From: JBDIBB01 sp039812685
Lineage (GTDB): Bacteria; Acidobacteriota; Vicinamibacteria; Vicinamibacterales; JAFNAJ01
NCBI GenBank assembly: GCA_039812685.1
Contig: JBDIBB010000003.1
Coordinates: 1 to 62,692 of the forward strand
Length of the DNA stretch: 62,692 bases
Reading direction: 5' to 3'
The translations under genes were made by a program, and so were the position numbers. This document shows positions 15,059-23,448 of the stretch, piece after piece (the stretch's first letter is position 1; each line of letters starts with the position of its first letter). Below the pieces are notes generated by a model that did no database searches, was not told the DNA's origin, and saw only the letters and a list, made by a program, of their open reading frames with translations.

Positions 15059-17578
15059 GTGGGCCAACAGCGCACGCTGCCGATCCTGGCCGGCGACAAG
15101 GATCGGGCGATCGGTGACGCCCTCGCCCGGCTGACGCCACGCGCCCTGCCCGCCGGGTCCGATGGCGGCGCGGCGGATGCCGGCAGCCCGATCGGCGCCG
15201 ATGTCCACGTCACCGCGGTGCGCCGGCTGCCCGCCGAACCCGCGGTGCGCGCCGGGTTCCCGCCGGCCCTGCACGAGTCGGTCGTGTCGGCGTTGCAGCG
15301 GCGCGGGGTCGAGCAGCTCTATTCCCACCAGGCCGAAGCGATCGAGCACGTGCTCGCCGGCCGGCACGTGGTGGTGGTCACGCCGACGGCGTCTGGCAAG
15401 ACCCTCTGCTACAACGCGCCGGTGCTGAGCGCCATCCTCCGGGATCCGGCGTCGCGCGCGCTCTACCTGTTTCCCACGAAGGCGCTCGCGCAGGATCAGC
15501 TCGCCGAGCTGCACGCGCTGTCGGAATCGGCGTCGGAGGGAACCGGCACGTCCATCGGCGTGTTCACCTACGACGGCGACACGCCGCAGGACGCGCGGCG
15601 CGCGATCCGGTCGCGCGCGCACGTGGTGCTCACCAACCCCGACATGATTCACGCGGGGATCCTGCCCCATCATCCGCGCTGGGCGAAGCTCTTCGAGAAC
15701 CTCCGGTACGTCGTCATCGACGAGCTCCACAGTTACCGCGGCGTGTTCGGCAGCCACCTCGCGAACGTGCTGCGGCGGCTGCGCCGTGTGTGCCGCCACT
15801 ACGGGTCCGATCCGCTGTTCATCTGCTCGTCGGCGACCATCGCCAACCCGCGCGAGCTGGCCGAGCGCCTCACGGGCCGGCCCTTCGCGCTCGTGGATCG
15901 GAACGGCGCGCCGCGCGGTGAGAAGTTCTTCCTGTTCGTCAACCCGCCCATCGTCAACCGCCAGCTCGGCATCCGCCGCTCCTACCTGGCCGAGGCCCGC
16001 CGTGTCGCCCTCGAGTTCCTGAAGCGCTCGCTCCAGGTGATCGTGTTCGCGCAGAGCCGGCTGGCCACCGAACTGCTCACCACGTACCTGAAGGACCAGT
16101 TTCAGGGCGACCCTGGCGCGCCGGACGTCATCCGCGGGTACCGCGGCGGCTACCTGCCGCTGCGACGGCGCGAGATCGAGCGCGGCCTGCGTGACGGCAG
16201 CGTGCGCGGCGTGGTGTCGACCAGCGCGCTGGAACTGGGCATCGACATCGGCGCCCTCGACGTGGCGGTGCTCGCCGGCTACCCCGGCACGGTGGCCGCC
16301 ACCTGGCAGCGGGCGGGCCGTGCCGGTCGCCGGACGACGCGCTCGGCGGCGGTGCTGGTCGCCTCGAGCGCGCCGCTGGATCAGTTCGTCGTGCGCCACC
16401 CCGCCTACTTCTTCGAAGCCTCGCCGGAGCACGGCCTCATCAACCCCGACAACCTGCACATCCTCGCCGACCACATCAAGTGCGCAGCCTTCGAGCTGCC
16501 CTTCGGCGACGAGGAGGAGTTCGGCGGGGGACACCTCCAGGCCATGCTCGGCGTGTTCGAGGAGAGCCGCCTGGTGCACCACGCCGGCGGCCACTGGCAC
16601 TGGACGAGCGAGTCGTACCCGGCCGATGCCGTCAGCCTCCGATCGGTGACCTCCGACAACTTCGTCGTCATCGATCAGACCCGCGGCCCGCGCATCGTCG
16701 GCGAGGTCGATTACACGAGCGCGCCGTCCACGCTCCACGAGAAGGCGATCTACATCGTCGAGGGGCAGCTGTACCAGGTGGAGCGGCTCGACTTCGACAA
16801 CCGCAAGGCCTACGTGCGCGAGGTGGACTGCGACTACTACACCGACGCCATCGTCTACACGAACGTGACGATCCTCGACGAGTTCGCGCGCGGGACCGGC
16901 CGCAGCGCCGCGCCCGCCGGCGAGGACGACGCCGGCGAGGACGACGCGGACGTGGAGGCGCTGATCGAGGCGGCCGCCCGCGGCGCGCTGGCGCCGCCGC
17001 CGGCCACCGCCGCCGGCGCGGCCACGCGCAGCCATGGCGAGGTGCACGTGGTGTCGCGCGTGGTGGGGTTCAAGAAGATCAAGTTCTACACGAACGAGAA
17101 CGTCGGCGCCGGCGACCTGTCGCTGCCCGAGCAGCCCATGCACACCACGGCGTACTGGATGACGATGCCGCGCGCGCTCGTCGCCCAGCTGCGAGGCACG
17201 GGCGAGGATCGACGCGACGGCATCGCCGGCCTCGCTTACGCCATGCGCAACGTCGCGCAACTGCTGCTGATGTGCGACGGGCAGGATCTCGGGCTGTCGG
17301 TGAACACCGAGGGCCTGGCGCACGACGACGCGGACGCCGGCGTCGCGAGCGATCCACGGATCTTCCTCTACGACAACTATCCTGGCGGCATCGGCTTCAG
17401 CGAGCCGCTCTTCACGATGCACGACCGGCTGGTTGCCGACACCCGCGCGCTGATCGCGGGCTGCGCCTGCGAGATCGGCTGCCCCTCCTGCGTGGGCCCG
17501 CTTGGTGACGTGGGGCCGCGCGCCCGGGAGATGGCGCTCGCGCTGGCGGACCTGCTCGACGCGGCGGATCGCCGGTGA
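15059..17578 (+). CDS. mrfA: MrfA-like DEAD/DEAH helicase with C-terminal DUF1998 zinc domain
   Basis: 3'-5' DNA repair helicase of the YprA/MrfA (Hrq1-related) family; in Bacillus subtilis it acts with MrfB against mitomycin C lesions. The 839 residues contain a Walker A TPTASGKT (108-115), PTKALAQDQ (Ia), TNPDM (Ib), DELH (221-224, motif II), SSATI (III), VRGVVSTSALELGIDIG (V) and QRAGRAGRR (VI). The C-terminal DUF1998 region carries DNYPGGIGFSE and the four-cysteine cluster CACEIGCPSC, which should bind zinc. A low-complexity Ala/Asp insert lies near residue 700. The exonuclease partner follows after 55 bp on the same strand, as in the Bacillus operon, which strongly supports the call. Confidence 0.93.
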   Translation: MGQQRTLPILAGDKDRAIGDALARLTPRALPAGSDGGAADAGSPIGADVHVTAVRRLPAEPAVRAGFPPALHESVVSALQRRGVEQLYSHQAEAIEHVLAGRHVVVVTPTASGKTLCYNAPVLSAILRDPASRALYLFPTKALAQDQLAELHALSESASEGTGTSIGVFTYDGDTPQDARRAIRSRAHVVLTNPDMIHAGILPHHPRWAKLFENLRYVVIDELHSYRGVFGSHLANVLRRLRRVCRHYGSDPLFICSSATIANPRELAERLTGRPFALVDRNGAPRGEKFFLFVNPPIVNRQLGIRRSYLAEARRVALEFLKRSLQVIVFAQSRLATELLTTYLKDQFQGDPGAPDVIRGYRGGYLPLRRREIERGLRDGSVRGVVSTSALELGIDIGALDVAVLAGYPGTVAATWQRAGRAGRRTTRSAAVLVASSAPLDQFVVRHPAYFFEASPEHGLINPDNLHILADHIKCAAFELPFGDEEEFGGGHLQAMLGVFEESRLVHHAGGHWHWTSESYPADAVSLRSVTSDNFVVIDQTRGPRIVGEVDYTSAPSTLHEKAIYIVEGQLYQVERLDFDNRKAYVREVDCDYYTDAIVYTNVTILDEFARGTGRSAAPAGEDDAGEDDADVEALIEAAARGALAPPPATAAGAATRSHGEVHVVSRVVGFKKIKFYTNENVGAGDLSLPEQPMHTTAYWMTMPRALVAQLRGTGEDRRDGIAGLAYAMRNVAQLLLMCDGQDLGLSVNTEGLAHDDADAGVASDPRIFLYDNYPGGIGFSEPLFTMHDRLVADTRALIAGCACEIGCPSCVGPLGDVGPRAREMALALADLLDAADRR

Positions 17579-17633
17579 CCGGCGCTTCGAAGGGCTCCAG
17601 CGGCGCGCGCGACGGAAGACACCGCGCCGGGCC

Positions 17634-18998
17634 ATGACGATGAACTCGCTCGATCGGCTGCGCGACATCCTCAGGACGGGCCGCCCGGGCGCCGCAGCGC
17701 CCTCCGAGGCACCCCGCGTGCGGGAACTCACGTACGAACCGCTCGACGGCGACGGTGCGCCGCTGCGCGCCATCGCGGCGTTGGCGGGGCTGGAGGGGAT
17801 GGCGCAGATCGAGACGCCGTGGGGCCGCGCCTGCGTGGTCGATCGCACCGTCGACCGCGACGCGTTCCACGGCACGACGCGCGTTGGCGCCTGCGCGGGC
17901 TTCGATCCCGTGGCGATCGGGGTGGTGGGCGGGCGCCGGCTCGACATCGATGCCGCGCGCGCGGCCTCATCGCCGATCTTCCTCGACCTCGAGACCACGG
18001 GGCTGAGCGGCGGCGCAGGCACCGTCGCCTTCCTCGTGGGGCTGGGTAGTCACGAGCCAGACGGGTCGTTTCGCACGCGCCAGTTCTTCCTCGACGGCTT
18101 CCCGGCCGAGCGCGCAATGCTGCACGCCGTGGCCGCGGCGGTCGACGACGCTCCCCTGGTGATCACCTACAACGGTGCATCGTTCGACCTGCCGGTCATG
18201 GAAACGCGCTGGCTCTTCCACCGCCTCACGCCGGCGCTGGAAGGACGGCCGCACGTCGACCTGCTGCCGCCGGCGCGGCGGCTGTGGCGCGACGCGATGG
18301 GCGGCGTCGAGCGCAGCTGCCGTCTGGTCGCGCTGGAGGAATCGCTGCTCGGCCTGCGTCGCGTGGGCGACGTGCCGGGCGCCGAGATCCCGCAGCGCTA
18401 CTTCGAGTTCCTGCGCAGCGGCGACCCGGGGCCGATCGAGCCGGTGCTGCGGCACAACCACCTCGACCTGTTGTCGCTGGCGGTGCTGGCGGGGCGCGCC
18501 CAGCGCCTGGTGCACGAGGGCCCGGCCGCCACGGCCGACGCGCGCGAGTGCCTCGCCCTGGGGCGGATGTACGAACGGGCCGGACGGCTCGAGGAAGCCG
18601 AGGCGGCGATGCGCGCGGCCGTCGATCACCCGGTGAGCGACCGCGCCTCCAGCGAGCACGCGTGGTACGCGCTGGCGCGACTGCTGCGGCGCCGGCGGCA
18701 CCATGCCGAGGCCGCCCTGGCGTGGCGGCAGATGCTGCGGCACGCCGACCGCCGCGGGCCGCGCGGGCGCGAGGCCGTCGAGGCGCTGGCGGTACATCAC
18801 GAACACCGGCAACGCGACCTGGCGCTGGCACGCGCGCTGGCGCAGCGCGCCCTTGCCGCCGAACGTGACGAGGCGAAGCGCACGAGCCTGCGGCATCGCC
18901 TGGCGCGGCTGGATCGGAAGCTGGCGGCGGTGCACGATGCCGGCGCCGACCTGCCCACGGTGGTCGCGCCGCTGCCGTGGTGCGACGATGAGGGGTAG
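17634..18998 (+). CDS. mrfB: MrfB-like RNase H-fold exonuclease with TPR-like tail
   Basis: YprB/MrfB-type 3'-5' exonuclease, partner of the MrfA helicase. The 454 residues hold a DEDD nuclease core: D118 and E120 in IFLDLETTGL, D185 in YNGASFDLP and D278 in RHNHLDLLSL, with His274/His276 as the candidate general base. The region from about 300 (ADARECLALGRMYERAG, then a LEEAEAAMRAAV unit and RRRRHHAEAALAWRQML) is a TPR-like helical tail seen in many family members. The first of two close ATG codons is chosen; the other is at 17640. The mrfA-mrfB order argues for one transcript. Confidence 0.9.
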   Translation: MTMNSLDRLRDILRTGRPGAAAPSEAPRVRELTYEPLDGDGAPLRAIAALAGLEGMAQIETPWGRACVVDRTVDRDAFHGTTRVGACAGFDPVAIGVVGGRRLDIDAARAASSPIFLDLETTGLSGGAGTVAFLVGLGSHEPDGSFRTRQFFLDGFPAERAMLHAVAAAVDDAPLVITYNGASFDLPVMETRWLFHRLTPALEGRPHVDLLPPARRLWRDAMGGVERSCRLVALEESLLGLRRVGDVPGAEIPQRYFEFLRSGDPGPIEPVLRHNHLDLLSLAVLAGRAQRLVHEGPAATADARECLALGRMYERAGRLEEAEAAMRAAVDHPVSDRASSEHAWYALARLLRRRRHHAEAALAWRQMLRHADRRGPRGREAVEALAVHHEHRQRDLALARALAQRALAAERDEAKRTSLRHRLARLDRKLAAVHDAGADLPTVVAPLPWCDDEG

Positions 18999-19145
18999 CG
19001 CGCCGGTTGCTCTGCGAAGCCTCCGGCAAGCCTGCGCGTCTCCGGGTGTTGCGCCGGGTGTGAACACCGTCAGCTGACCTGAACGCGCCGGTGAACGCGC
19101 AGCTGACCGCGCAGGTTGCTCATGTCGATCCGAGCAACCCGCGCT

Positions 19146-19637
19146 CTACGATGGTGACAGGAGGCGGTACGCGAGGTGGATCTGGTGGAACGCGCCGCCA
19201 AGCGCCGCGCGGACGGCCGGCGGGGCCGATGCGTGGGCGTCGGGATGGAACTGGCGGGCGAGCTGCCGGTAGGCGCGCTTCAGCTCGTCGGCCGTGAAGT
19301 CGTCCGACAGATCGGCGCCCCACTGGCGCAGGCGGCCCAGCGCCTCGCGCTGGCTGGCCGGCAGGGTGCGGGCCGGCCGTGACGGCGCGGGTGGGGGAAC
19401 GGCCGCGCGGCGGCCAGCCGCGGGACGCCGGGCAGCGGTGCTGGCCGCCGCCGTCCCGTAGCCACGTTCGAAGCCCGCCGCGGCCCGCCCCAGCCAGTCG
19501 AACGCACCCGCGAGCGCCGCGCGCAGACCCGGATCCGGTCGCGAGTCGACGGCCGGGGCCACCGGCGGCGCCGTCGCCCACGACGCGGCCAGCCTCGCGT
19601 CGAGGACCTGCTCGAAGGCGACGCCCGGATGATCCAC
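19146..19637 (-). CDS. Small J-domain protein
   Basis: A protein of about 163 residues whose last 65 residues form a J domain: a LRQWGADLSDDFTADEL helix, LKRAYRQLARQFHPDAH with the invariant HPD, and a final HQIHLAYRLL helix. The J domain would stimulate a DnaK ATPase. It is C-terminal, unlike in DnaJ, where it is N-terminal. The N-terminal part is Ala/Arg/Pro-rich and carries no domain I recognise. The GTG at 19637 is chosen because it leaves 129 bp before the divergent phosphatase gene; the frame is open further upstream, so the start is uncertain. Confidence 0.68.
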   Translation of the reverse strand: MDHPGVAFEQVLDARLAASWATAPPVAPAVDSRPDPGLRAALAGAFDWLGRAAAGFERGYGTAAASTAARRPAAGRRAAVPPPAPSRPARTLPASQREALGRLRQWGADLSDDFTADELKRAYRQLARQFHPDAHASAPPAVRAALGGAFHQIHLAYRLLSPS

Positions 19638-19766
19638 GGCCTTCGAATCGGCGCCCGGCCGGAAGACATGAACGCGGCCGATCCGGCGGCGCCACGACCG
19701 GGCGATGCGGTGTTTGATGCTATCGTGTCGCCCCGTGCCGCCTGCCACGGCCCCGGGGCCCGCCCA

Positions 19767-20744
19767 GTGATTTCGCTTCCCGATCTCGGAGTGTTCGCCG
19801 AGGACGAGGGTCTCGTCCGGCTCGAGCGCACCTCGGACCGGCGGTTCGCCGCCGGACGCGACGGCGTGGCGGCGATTGCAGCCACCGGCGACGGCAAGGT
19901 GGAGTTCGTCGGCTTCGCCGCCCACACGCTCGCGCTCGTCAGGTCACAGATGGGCTATCCGGCCTACTATCCCGTGGCGCCGGTGTCGGTGCAGCGACCC
20001 GTGCAGGCGGTGCTCATGGATCTGGACGGCACCAGCATCCACAGCGAGCACTTCTGGATCTGGATGATCGAGCTCACGACGCGGAGCCTGCGGCGCGACG
20101 CGGCGTTCACGCTGGAACCCGCCGATCTTCCCTTCGTCGCCGGGCACAGTGTCTCGGAGCACCTGCAATACTGCATCGACAAGTACTGCCCCGGCCGCAC
20201 GGTGGAGGAGGCACGTCACTTCTATTTCGAGCACACGCACCGCGAGATGCGGGCGATTCTCGAAGGCGGGGGCCGGGCCGACGCCTTCGTGCCAGCGCCG
20301 GGCCTCAAGGAGTTCCTGCTCGAGCTCAAGGGCCGCGGTATCCGTATCGCCGTCGTCACGTCGGGGCTTCACGAGAAGGCGTGGCCCGAGCTCGTCGCGG
20401 CCTTCAGGACCATGGGGCTGGGCGACCCGCGGGCGTTCTACGACGCGATCATCACCGCGGGGTTCCCGTTGAGGGCGGGCGAAGCCGGCACCCTCGGCGA
20501 GCTGTCGCCCAAGCCGCATCCCTGGCTGTATGCCGAGGCGATGCGGGTGGGGCTGGGGGTGCCCTTCGAGCAGCGCGGGCGCGTGATCGGCCTGGAAGAC
20601 AGCGGCGCGGGCGTCTGCGCCGTGCGCCTGGCGGGCATCGCGCCAGTGGGGGTGGCCGGCGGCAACATCGAGGCGAGCGGCACGCGGCCGCTGTGCCGGC
20701 ACCACGTGAGCCGGCTGGAGGACGTGCTGCCGCTGATCGTGTGA
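19767..20744 (+). CDS. HAD-superfamily phosphatase with N-terminal extension
   Basis: A 325-residue haloacid dehalogenase-type hydrolase, subfamily I (beta-phosphoglucomutase/phosphatase-like). Motif I is LMDLDGTSIHSEHFW with nucleophile Asp85 and Asp87, motif II is AVVTSGLH, motif III Lys is in SPKPHPWLY, and motif IV is VIGLEDSGAGVCAVRLAG. A helical cap lies between motifs I and II and contains HSVSEHLQYCIDKYCPG. About 78 residues precede motif I (LPDLGVFAEDEGLVRLERTS onwards) and match nothing I know. The GTG start is a choice among several in-frame codons; a TGCTATCGT extended -10 candidate ends at 19726. Confidence 0.82.
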   Translation: MISLPDLGVFAEDEGLVRLERTSDRRFAAGRDGVAAIAATGDGKVEFVGFAAHTLALVRSQMGYPAYYPVAPVSVQRPVQAVLMDLDGTSIHSEHFWIWMIELTTRSLRRDAAFTLEPADLPFVAGHSVSEHLQYCIDKYCPGRTVEEARHFYFEHTHREMRAILEGGGRADAFVPAPGLKEFLLELKGRGIRIAVVTSGLHEKAWPELVAAFRTMGLGDPRAFYDAIITAGFPLRAGEAGTLGELSPKPHPWLYAEAMRVGLGVPFEQRGRVIGLEDSGAGVCAVRLAGIAPVGVAGGNIEASGTRPLCRHHVSRLEDVLPLIV

Positions 20745-20798
20745 GGGGAGTGGCCGGACCGGCCTGGCGGCTGGCCCGGACGCGTCTCGGGCGTGGAC

Positions 20799-21065
20799 CT
20801 ACTGCTGCGCCGCGGCGTCAGCGGCCGGCGCCGCCTTCTTCGCCGCCTGCTTCCGCGCGGCCACCGTCTGGGCGCCGTACTTCTTCGTGAAGCGCTCCAC
20901 GCGGCCCTCGGTGTCGATCAGCTTCTGCCGGCCCGTGAAGAACGGATGGCAGGCCGAGCAGATGTCCAGGTGCAGATCGGGCTTGGTCGAACGCGTCCTG
21001 AACGTGTTGCCGCAGGCGCAGCGCACCTCGACGTCGAAATACTTCGGATGGATTCCCTGCTTCAC
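20799..21065 (-). CDS. rpmE: 50S ribosomal protein L31, zinc-ribbon (C+) type
   Basis: The 88-residue protein starts MKQGIHPKYFDVEVRCACG and continues with DICSACHPFFTG and RVERFTKKYG, which is diagnostic of bacterial L31. Cys16, Cys18, Cys37 and Cys40 form the zinc site, so this is the zinc-requiring form. The tail after residue 65 is an Ala/Lys extension common in this phylum. The start is GTG with a strong aaggag site. A good sigma-70 promoter with an internal palindrome lies immediately upstream. Confidence 0.97.
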   Translation of the reverse strand: MKQGIHPKYFDVEVRCACGNTFRTRSTKPDLHLDICSACHPFFTGRQKLIDTEGRVERFTKKYGAQTVAARKQAAKKAAPAADAAAQQ

Positions 21066-21097
21066 GGATGGCTCCTTGCGCCAGGGCGCAAACCGTA

Positions 21098-21126
21098 ATC
21101 CTACCGCACCGGCGGCCGCCGGTCAA
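21098..21126 (-). promoter_or_regulatory. Sigma-70 promoter of rpmE with overlapping palindrome
   Basis: On the minus strand TTGACC (five of six) and TAGGAT (four of six) are separated by exactly 17 bp, placing the transcription start about 26 nt before the GTG. A 16-bp perfect palindrome, ACCGGCGGCCGCCGGT at 21108-21123, overlaps the end of the -35 box and most of the spacer, a typical operator position. Confidence 0.65.
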
Positions 21127-21149
21127 AGCACGGGCGCCGGCCGTCACCG

Positions 21150-22115
21150 TCAGGGGATCACCGTGTCGCGATCCCAGCGATGGCCGCGCAGCGCCTGCAG
21201 CAGGTCGAGCGGCAGCGGCTGACCGCCACTGGCCGCCAGGTTGCGCTCCACGTGCGCCGGTCGCCGCATGCCGGGGATCGTCGTCGACACCGCGGCATGG
21301 TGGAGGATGAAGCGCAGGGCAAGTTCCGGCAGCGTCATGCCTGGCGGCAGCGTGGATCGGAGCCGGTCGACGCGGGCGAGGATCTCCGCGAGACGCTCGC
21401 GGGTGAAGTAGACGCTGCGCCAGTCGTGGTCGGGCCAGTGCGAGTGGGGCGTGAGGGTGCCCGTGAGGCTGCCCTCGTCGAAGGGCACACGCGCGATCAC
21501 CGCGACGTTCTGCCGCTGGCAGGCGGGGAACAGTTCGTCTTCCGGCGCCTGATCGAACACGTTGTAGACCACCTGGACCGCGTCGACCAGGCCCGTCCCG
21601 ATCGCCTTCAGCACGTTGGCCGGCTGCCAGCGATTCACGCTGATCCCGAACCCGCGGATGAGCCCCTCGCGCTTGAGGTCTTCCACCGCGCGCTTCCAGC
21701 GGTCGTCCTCGGCCCACGCGTCGCTCCACACGTGGAACTGCTGGAGGTCGAGGCAGTCGAGCCCGAGGTTCTTCAGGCTCGTCTCGGTGCTGCGGCGGAT
21801 GTGGTCGGGGGGGAATACCGCCATCAGCGGATCGGCGGCGCTGCCCGGCCACTTGCCGTTGGCCGGCGGGATCTTGGTGGCGACGAAGATGCGGCGCGCC
21901 CGGTGGTGCGGCAGCACCCGGGCGAGCAGACGTTCACTGTGACCGTTGCCGTAGGCCAGCGCGGTGTCGAAGAAGTTGCAGCCGAGCGCCATCGACCGGT
22001 CCAGCGCCCGCATCGACACGTCGTCGTCGGATCCACTCCAGCCGCCCATGCCCCAGAGCCCGTGCCCGATCTCCGACACGCGCCAGCCCAGTCGTCCAAA
22101 GGTCCGGAACTGCAT
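21150..22115 (-). CDS. Aldo/keto reductase
   Basis: The 321-residue NADPH-dependent (beta/alpha)8 oxidoreductase has the family tetrad: Asp in NFFDTALAYGNG, Tyr five residues later, Lys in VATKIPP and His in DLQQFHVW. Further marks are RRSTETSLKNLGLDCLDL, GFGISV and a late STTIPGMRRPAHVERNL cofactor segment. The substrate is unknown; the group includes general aldehyde and sugar reductases. A TATAGT -10 candidate ends 7 nt before the ATG. The L31 gene lies 84 bp downstream but has its own promoter. Confidence 0.93.
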   Translation of the reverse strand: MQFRTFGRLGWRVSEIGHGLWGMGGWSGSDDDVSMRALDRSMALGCNFFDTALAYGNGHSERLLARVLPHHRARRIFVATKIPPANGKWPGSAADPLMAVFPPDHIRRSTETSLKNLGLDCLDLQQFHVWSDAWAEDDRWKRAVEDLKREGLIRGFGISVNRWQPANVLKAIGTGLVDAVQVVYNVFDQAPEDELFPACQRQNVAVIARVPFDEGSLTGTLTPHSHWPDHDWRSVYFTRERLAEILARVDRLRSTLPPGMTLPELALRFILHHAAVSTTIPGMRRPAHVERNLAASGGQPLPLDLLQALRGHRWDRDTVIP

Positions 22116-22122
22116 GCGGGAG

Positions 22123-22128
22123 ACTATA
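22123..22128 (-). promoter_or_regulatory. Putative -10 box of the aldo/keto reductase (TATAGT)
   Basis: Five of six matches to TATAAT, ending 7 nt before the ATG. No clear -35 box: the sequence upstream is the GGCTTGGGG repeat. The spacing implies a near-leaderless transcript. Confidence 0.45.
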
Positions 22129-22131
22129 CGT

Positions 22132-22303
22132 CAGGCTTGGGGCTTGGGGCCTGAGGCTTGAGGCCTCGGCGACTTCCTTCGCAGATCACCGGGCGCCTGC
22201 AGGTGACTCGAGCCTCGAACCGGGGCAGGTCGTTGGGACTCGAAGCGAGTGCGCCAAGGGGGACTCAGGCCCCAAGCCTCAAGCCCCCGGCCTCAAGCCC
22301 CTG
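22132..22303. repeat. Pair of inverted GGCTTGGGG-type repeats
   Basis: Two arrays of GGCTTGGGG/GGCTTGAGG units (22132-22165 and 22262-22303) lie in inverse orientation around about 96 bp of other sequence. Both contain the 15-mer GGCTTGGGGCCTGAG, one on each strand. The right-hand array runs into the last codons and stop of the agmatine deiminase reading frame. A related single array is at 11531-11549 and a diverged one near 24477-24505. Confidence 0.7.
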
Positions 22304-23366
22304 CAGGCATCTGCTGCGTCAGGCAGTGGATGGCGCCGAGACCCCAGATCACCTCGGTGCAGTCGATGCCGATCACCTCGCGATCGGGCACCAGCGCCTG
22401 CAGCCTTCGCAGCGCCCGGCGGTCGTTGCGCCGGTCGCGATAGGTGGGCACCAGCAGGGCGCCGTTGACGAAGAGGAAGTTCACGTAGGTGGCCGGCAGC
22501 CGCTGGCCGTCGCGCACCACCGGCTTCGGCATCGGCAGTTCCACCACCGTGAACGGGCGCCCGTCCTGGTCGCGGAGGCGGTCGAGCCGCCGGCGGTTCT
22601 CCCGCAGGACCTCGTAGTTCTAGTCGCGGGGATCCTCTTCGATGCCGATCACGACGGTCCGCGGATCCACGAAGCGCGCCAGGTCGTCGACGTGACCGTC
22701 GGTGTCGTCGCCGGCGATGCCGCCGTCGAGCCACGCCACGTGCCGCTGGCCGTAGTAGTCGCGAAGGTAACGCTCGATCTCGCGTCGTGTCAGCCCGGGG
22801 TTGCGGTTCCGGTTCAACAGGCAGGATCGCGTGGTGAGCACCGTGCCGGCGCCATTGAACTCGACCGCTCCGCCCTCCATCACGATCCCGGGTTCGAACA
22901 CGGGCAGTCCCAGCACCCTGGCCACCGCCGTCGGCACCGCATCGTCGGCGTCCCAGGGCGGGTACTTGCCGCCCCACGCGTTGTAGCCCCAGTCGACGAT
23001 GGCGGCGTGCGCGCGGCCGCGGCGATCGCGGCGCAGGACGAACGCCGGCCCGTGATCGCGGCACCACGGCTCGTTGGTGGGGATGTGGTGGCAGTGGACG
23101 CGGCGCGAGCCGACGCCGTGAGCGGCGAGGGTCTCGCCCACGATGCGCGCGTAGTTGCCGTTGGGCACGTTGACGTGCACCTCCTCGCGTTGCGCGATCT
23201 CGCCGATGATGCGCGAGAGGGCCGGCGCCAGCAGGTGGTACCGATCGGGAAAGGAGATGCCTTCAGGGCGCGGCCACGAGAGCCAGGTGCCCCGGTGCGG
23301 CGCCCATTCGGGCGGGAAGCTGTAGCCGAGCGCGGCAGGCGTATCGGTGAGGACGCGGAAGGACAT
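22293..23366 (-). pseudogene. aguA: Agmatine deiminase interrupted by in-frame TAG
   Basis: Agmatine deiminase (peptidyl-arginine deiminase superfamily) converts agmatine to N-carbamoylputrescine. The frame reads EWAPHRGTWLSWP, NEPWCRDHGPAF, VDWGYNAWGGKYPPWD, MEGGAVEFNG and DGHVDDLARFV, all family landmarks. At codon 249 (22620-22622) a TAG interrupts it between DPRD and NYEVLREN. The same frame then continues intact through YVNFLFVNGALLVPTY and GLGAIHCLTQQMP, which contains the catalytic cysteine. The total of about 356 residues is the normal family length. A product ending at the TAG would lack the nucleophile and be inactive. A GAG, CAG or AAG to TAG change, sequencing error, or genuine readthrough would all explain it. 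aguB follows the normal order upstream, 82 bp away. Confidence 0.88.
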
Positions 23367-23448
23367 GGCGATCGGTTGAGGGCGGTTCCGGCCGGGTCGT
23401 TGCGGATTGGCGGCCGGCCGCTGGCCGCCGGCGCGACACGGCGCGGGC

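Noticed and set aside
15044..18022. 992-residue minus-strand frame over mrfA/mrfB
   Set aside because: Antisense shadow with His/Arg-rich repeats and no domain.
22891..22900. GGTTCGAA resembling a tRNA T-loop
   Set aside because: It lies inside the agmatine deiminase coding sequence and no cloverleaf stems or CCA end surround it; no tRNA was found in the window.
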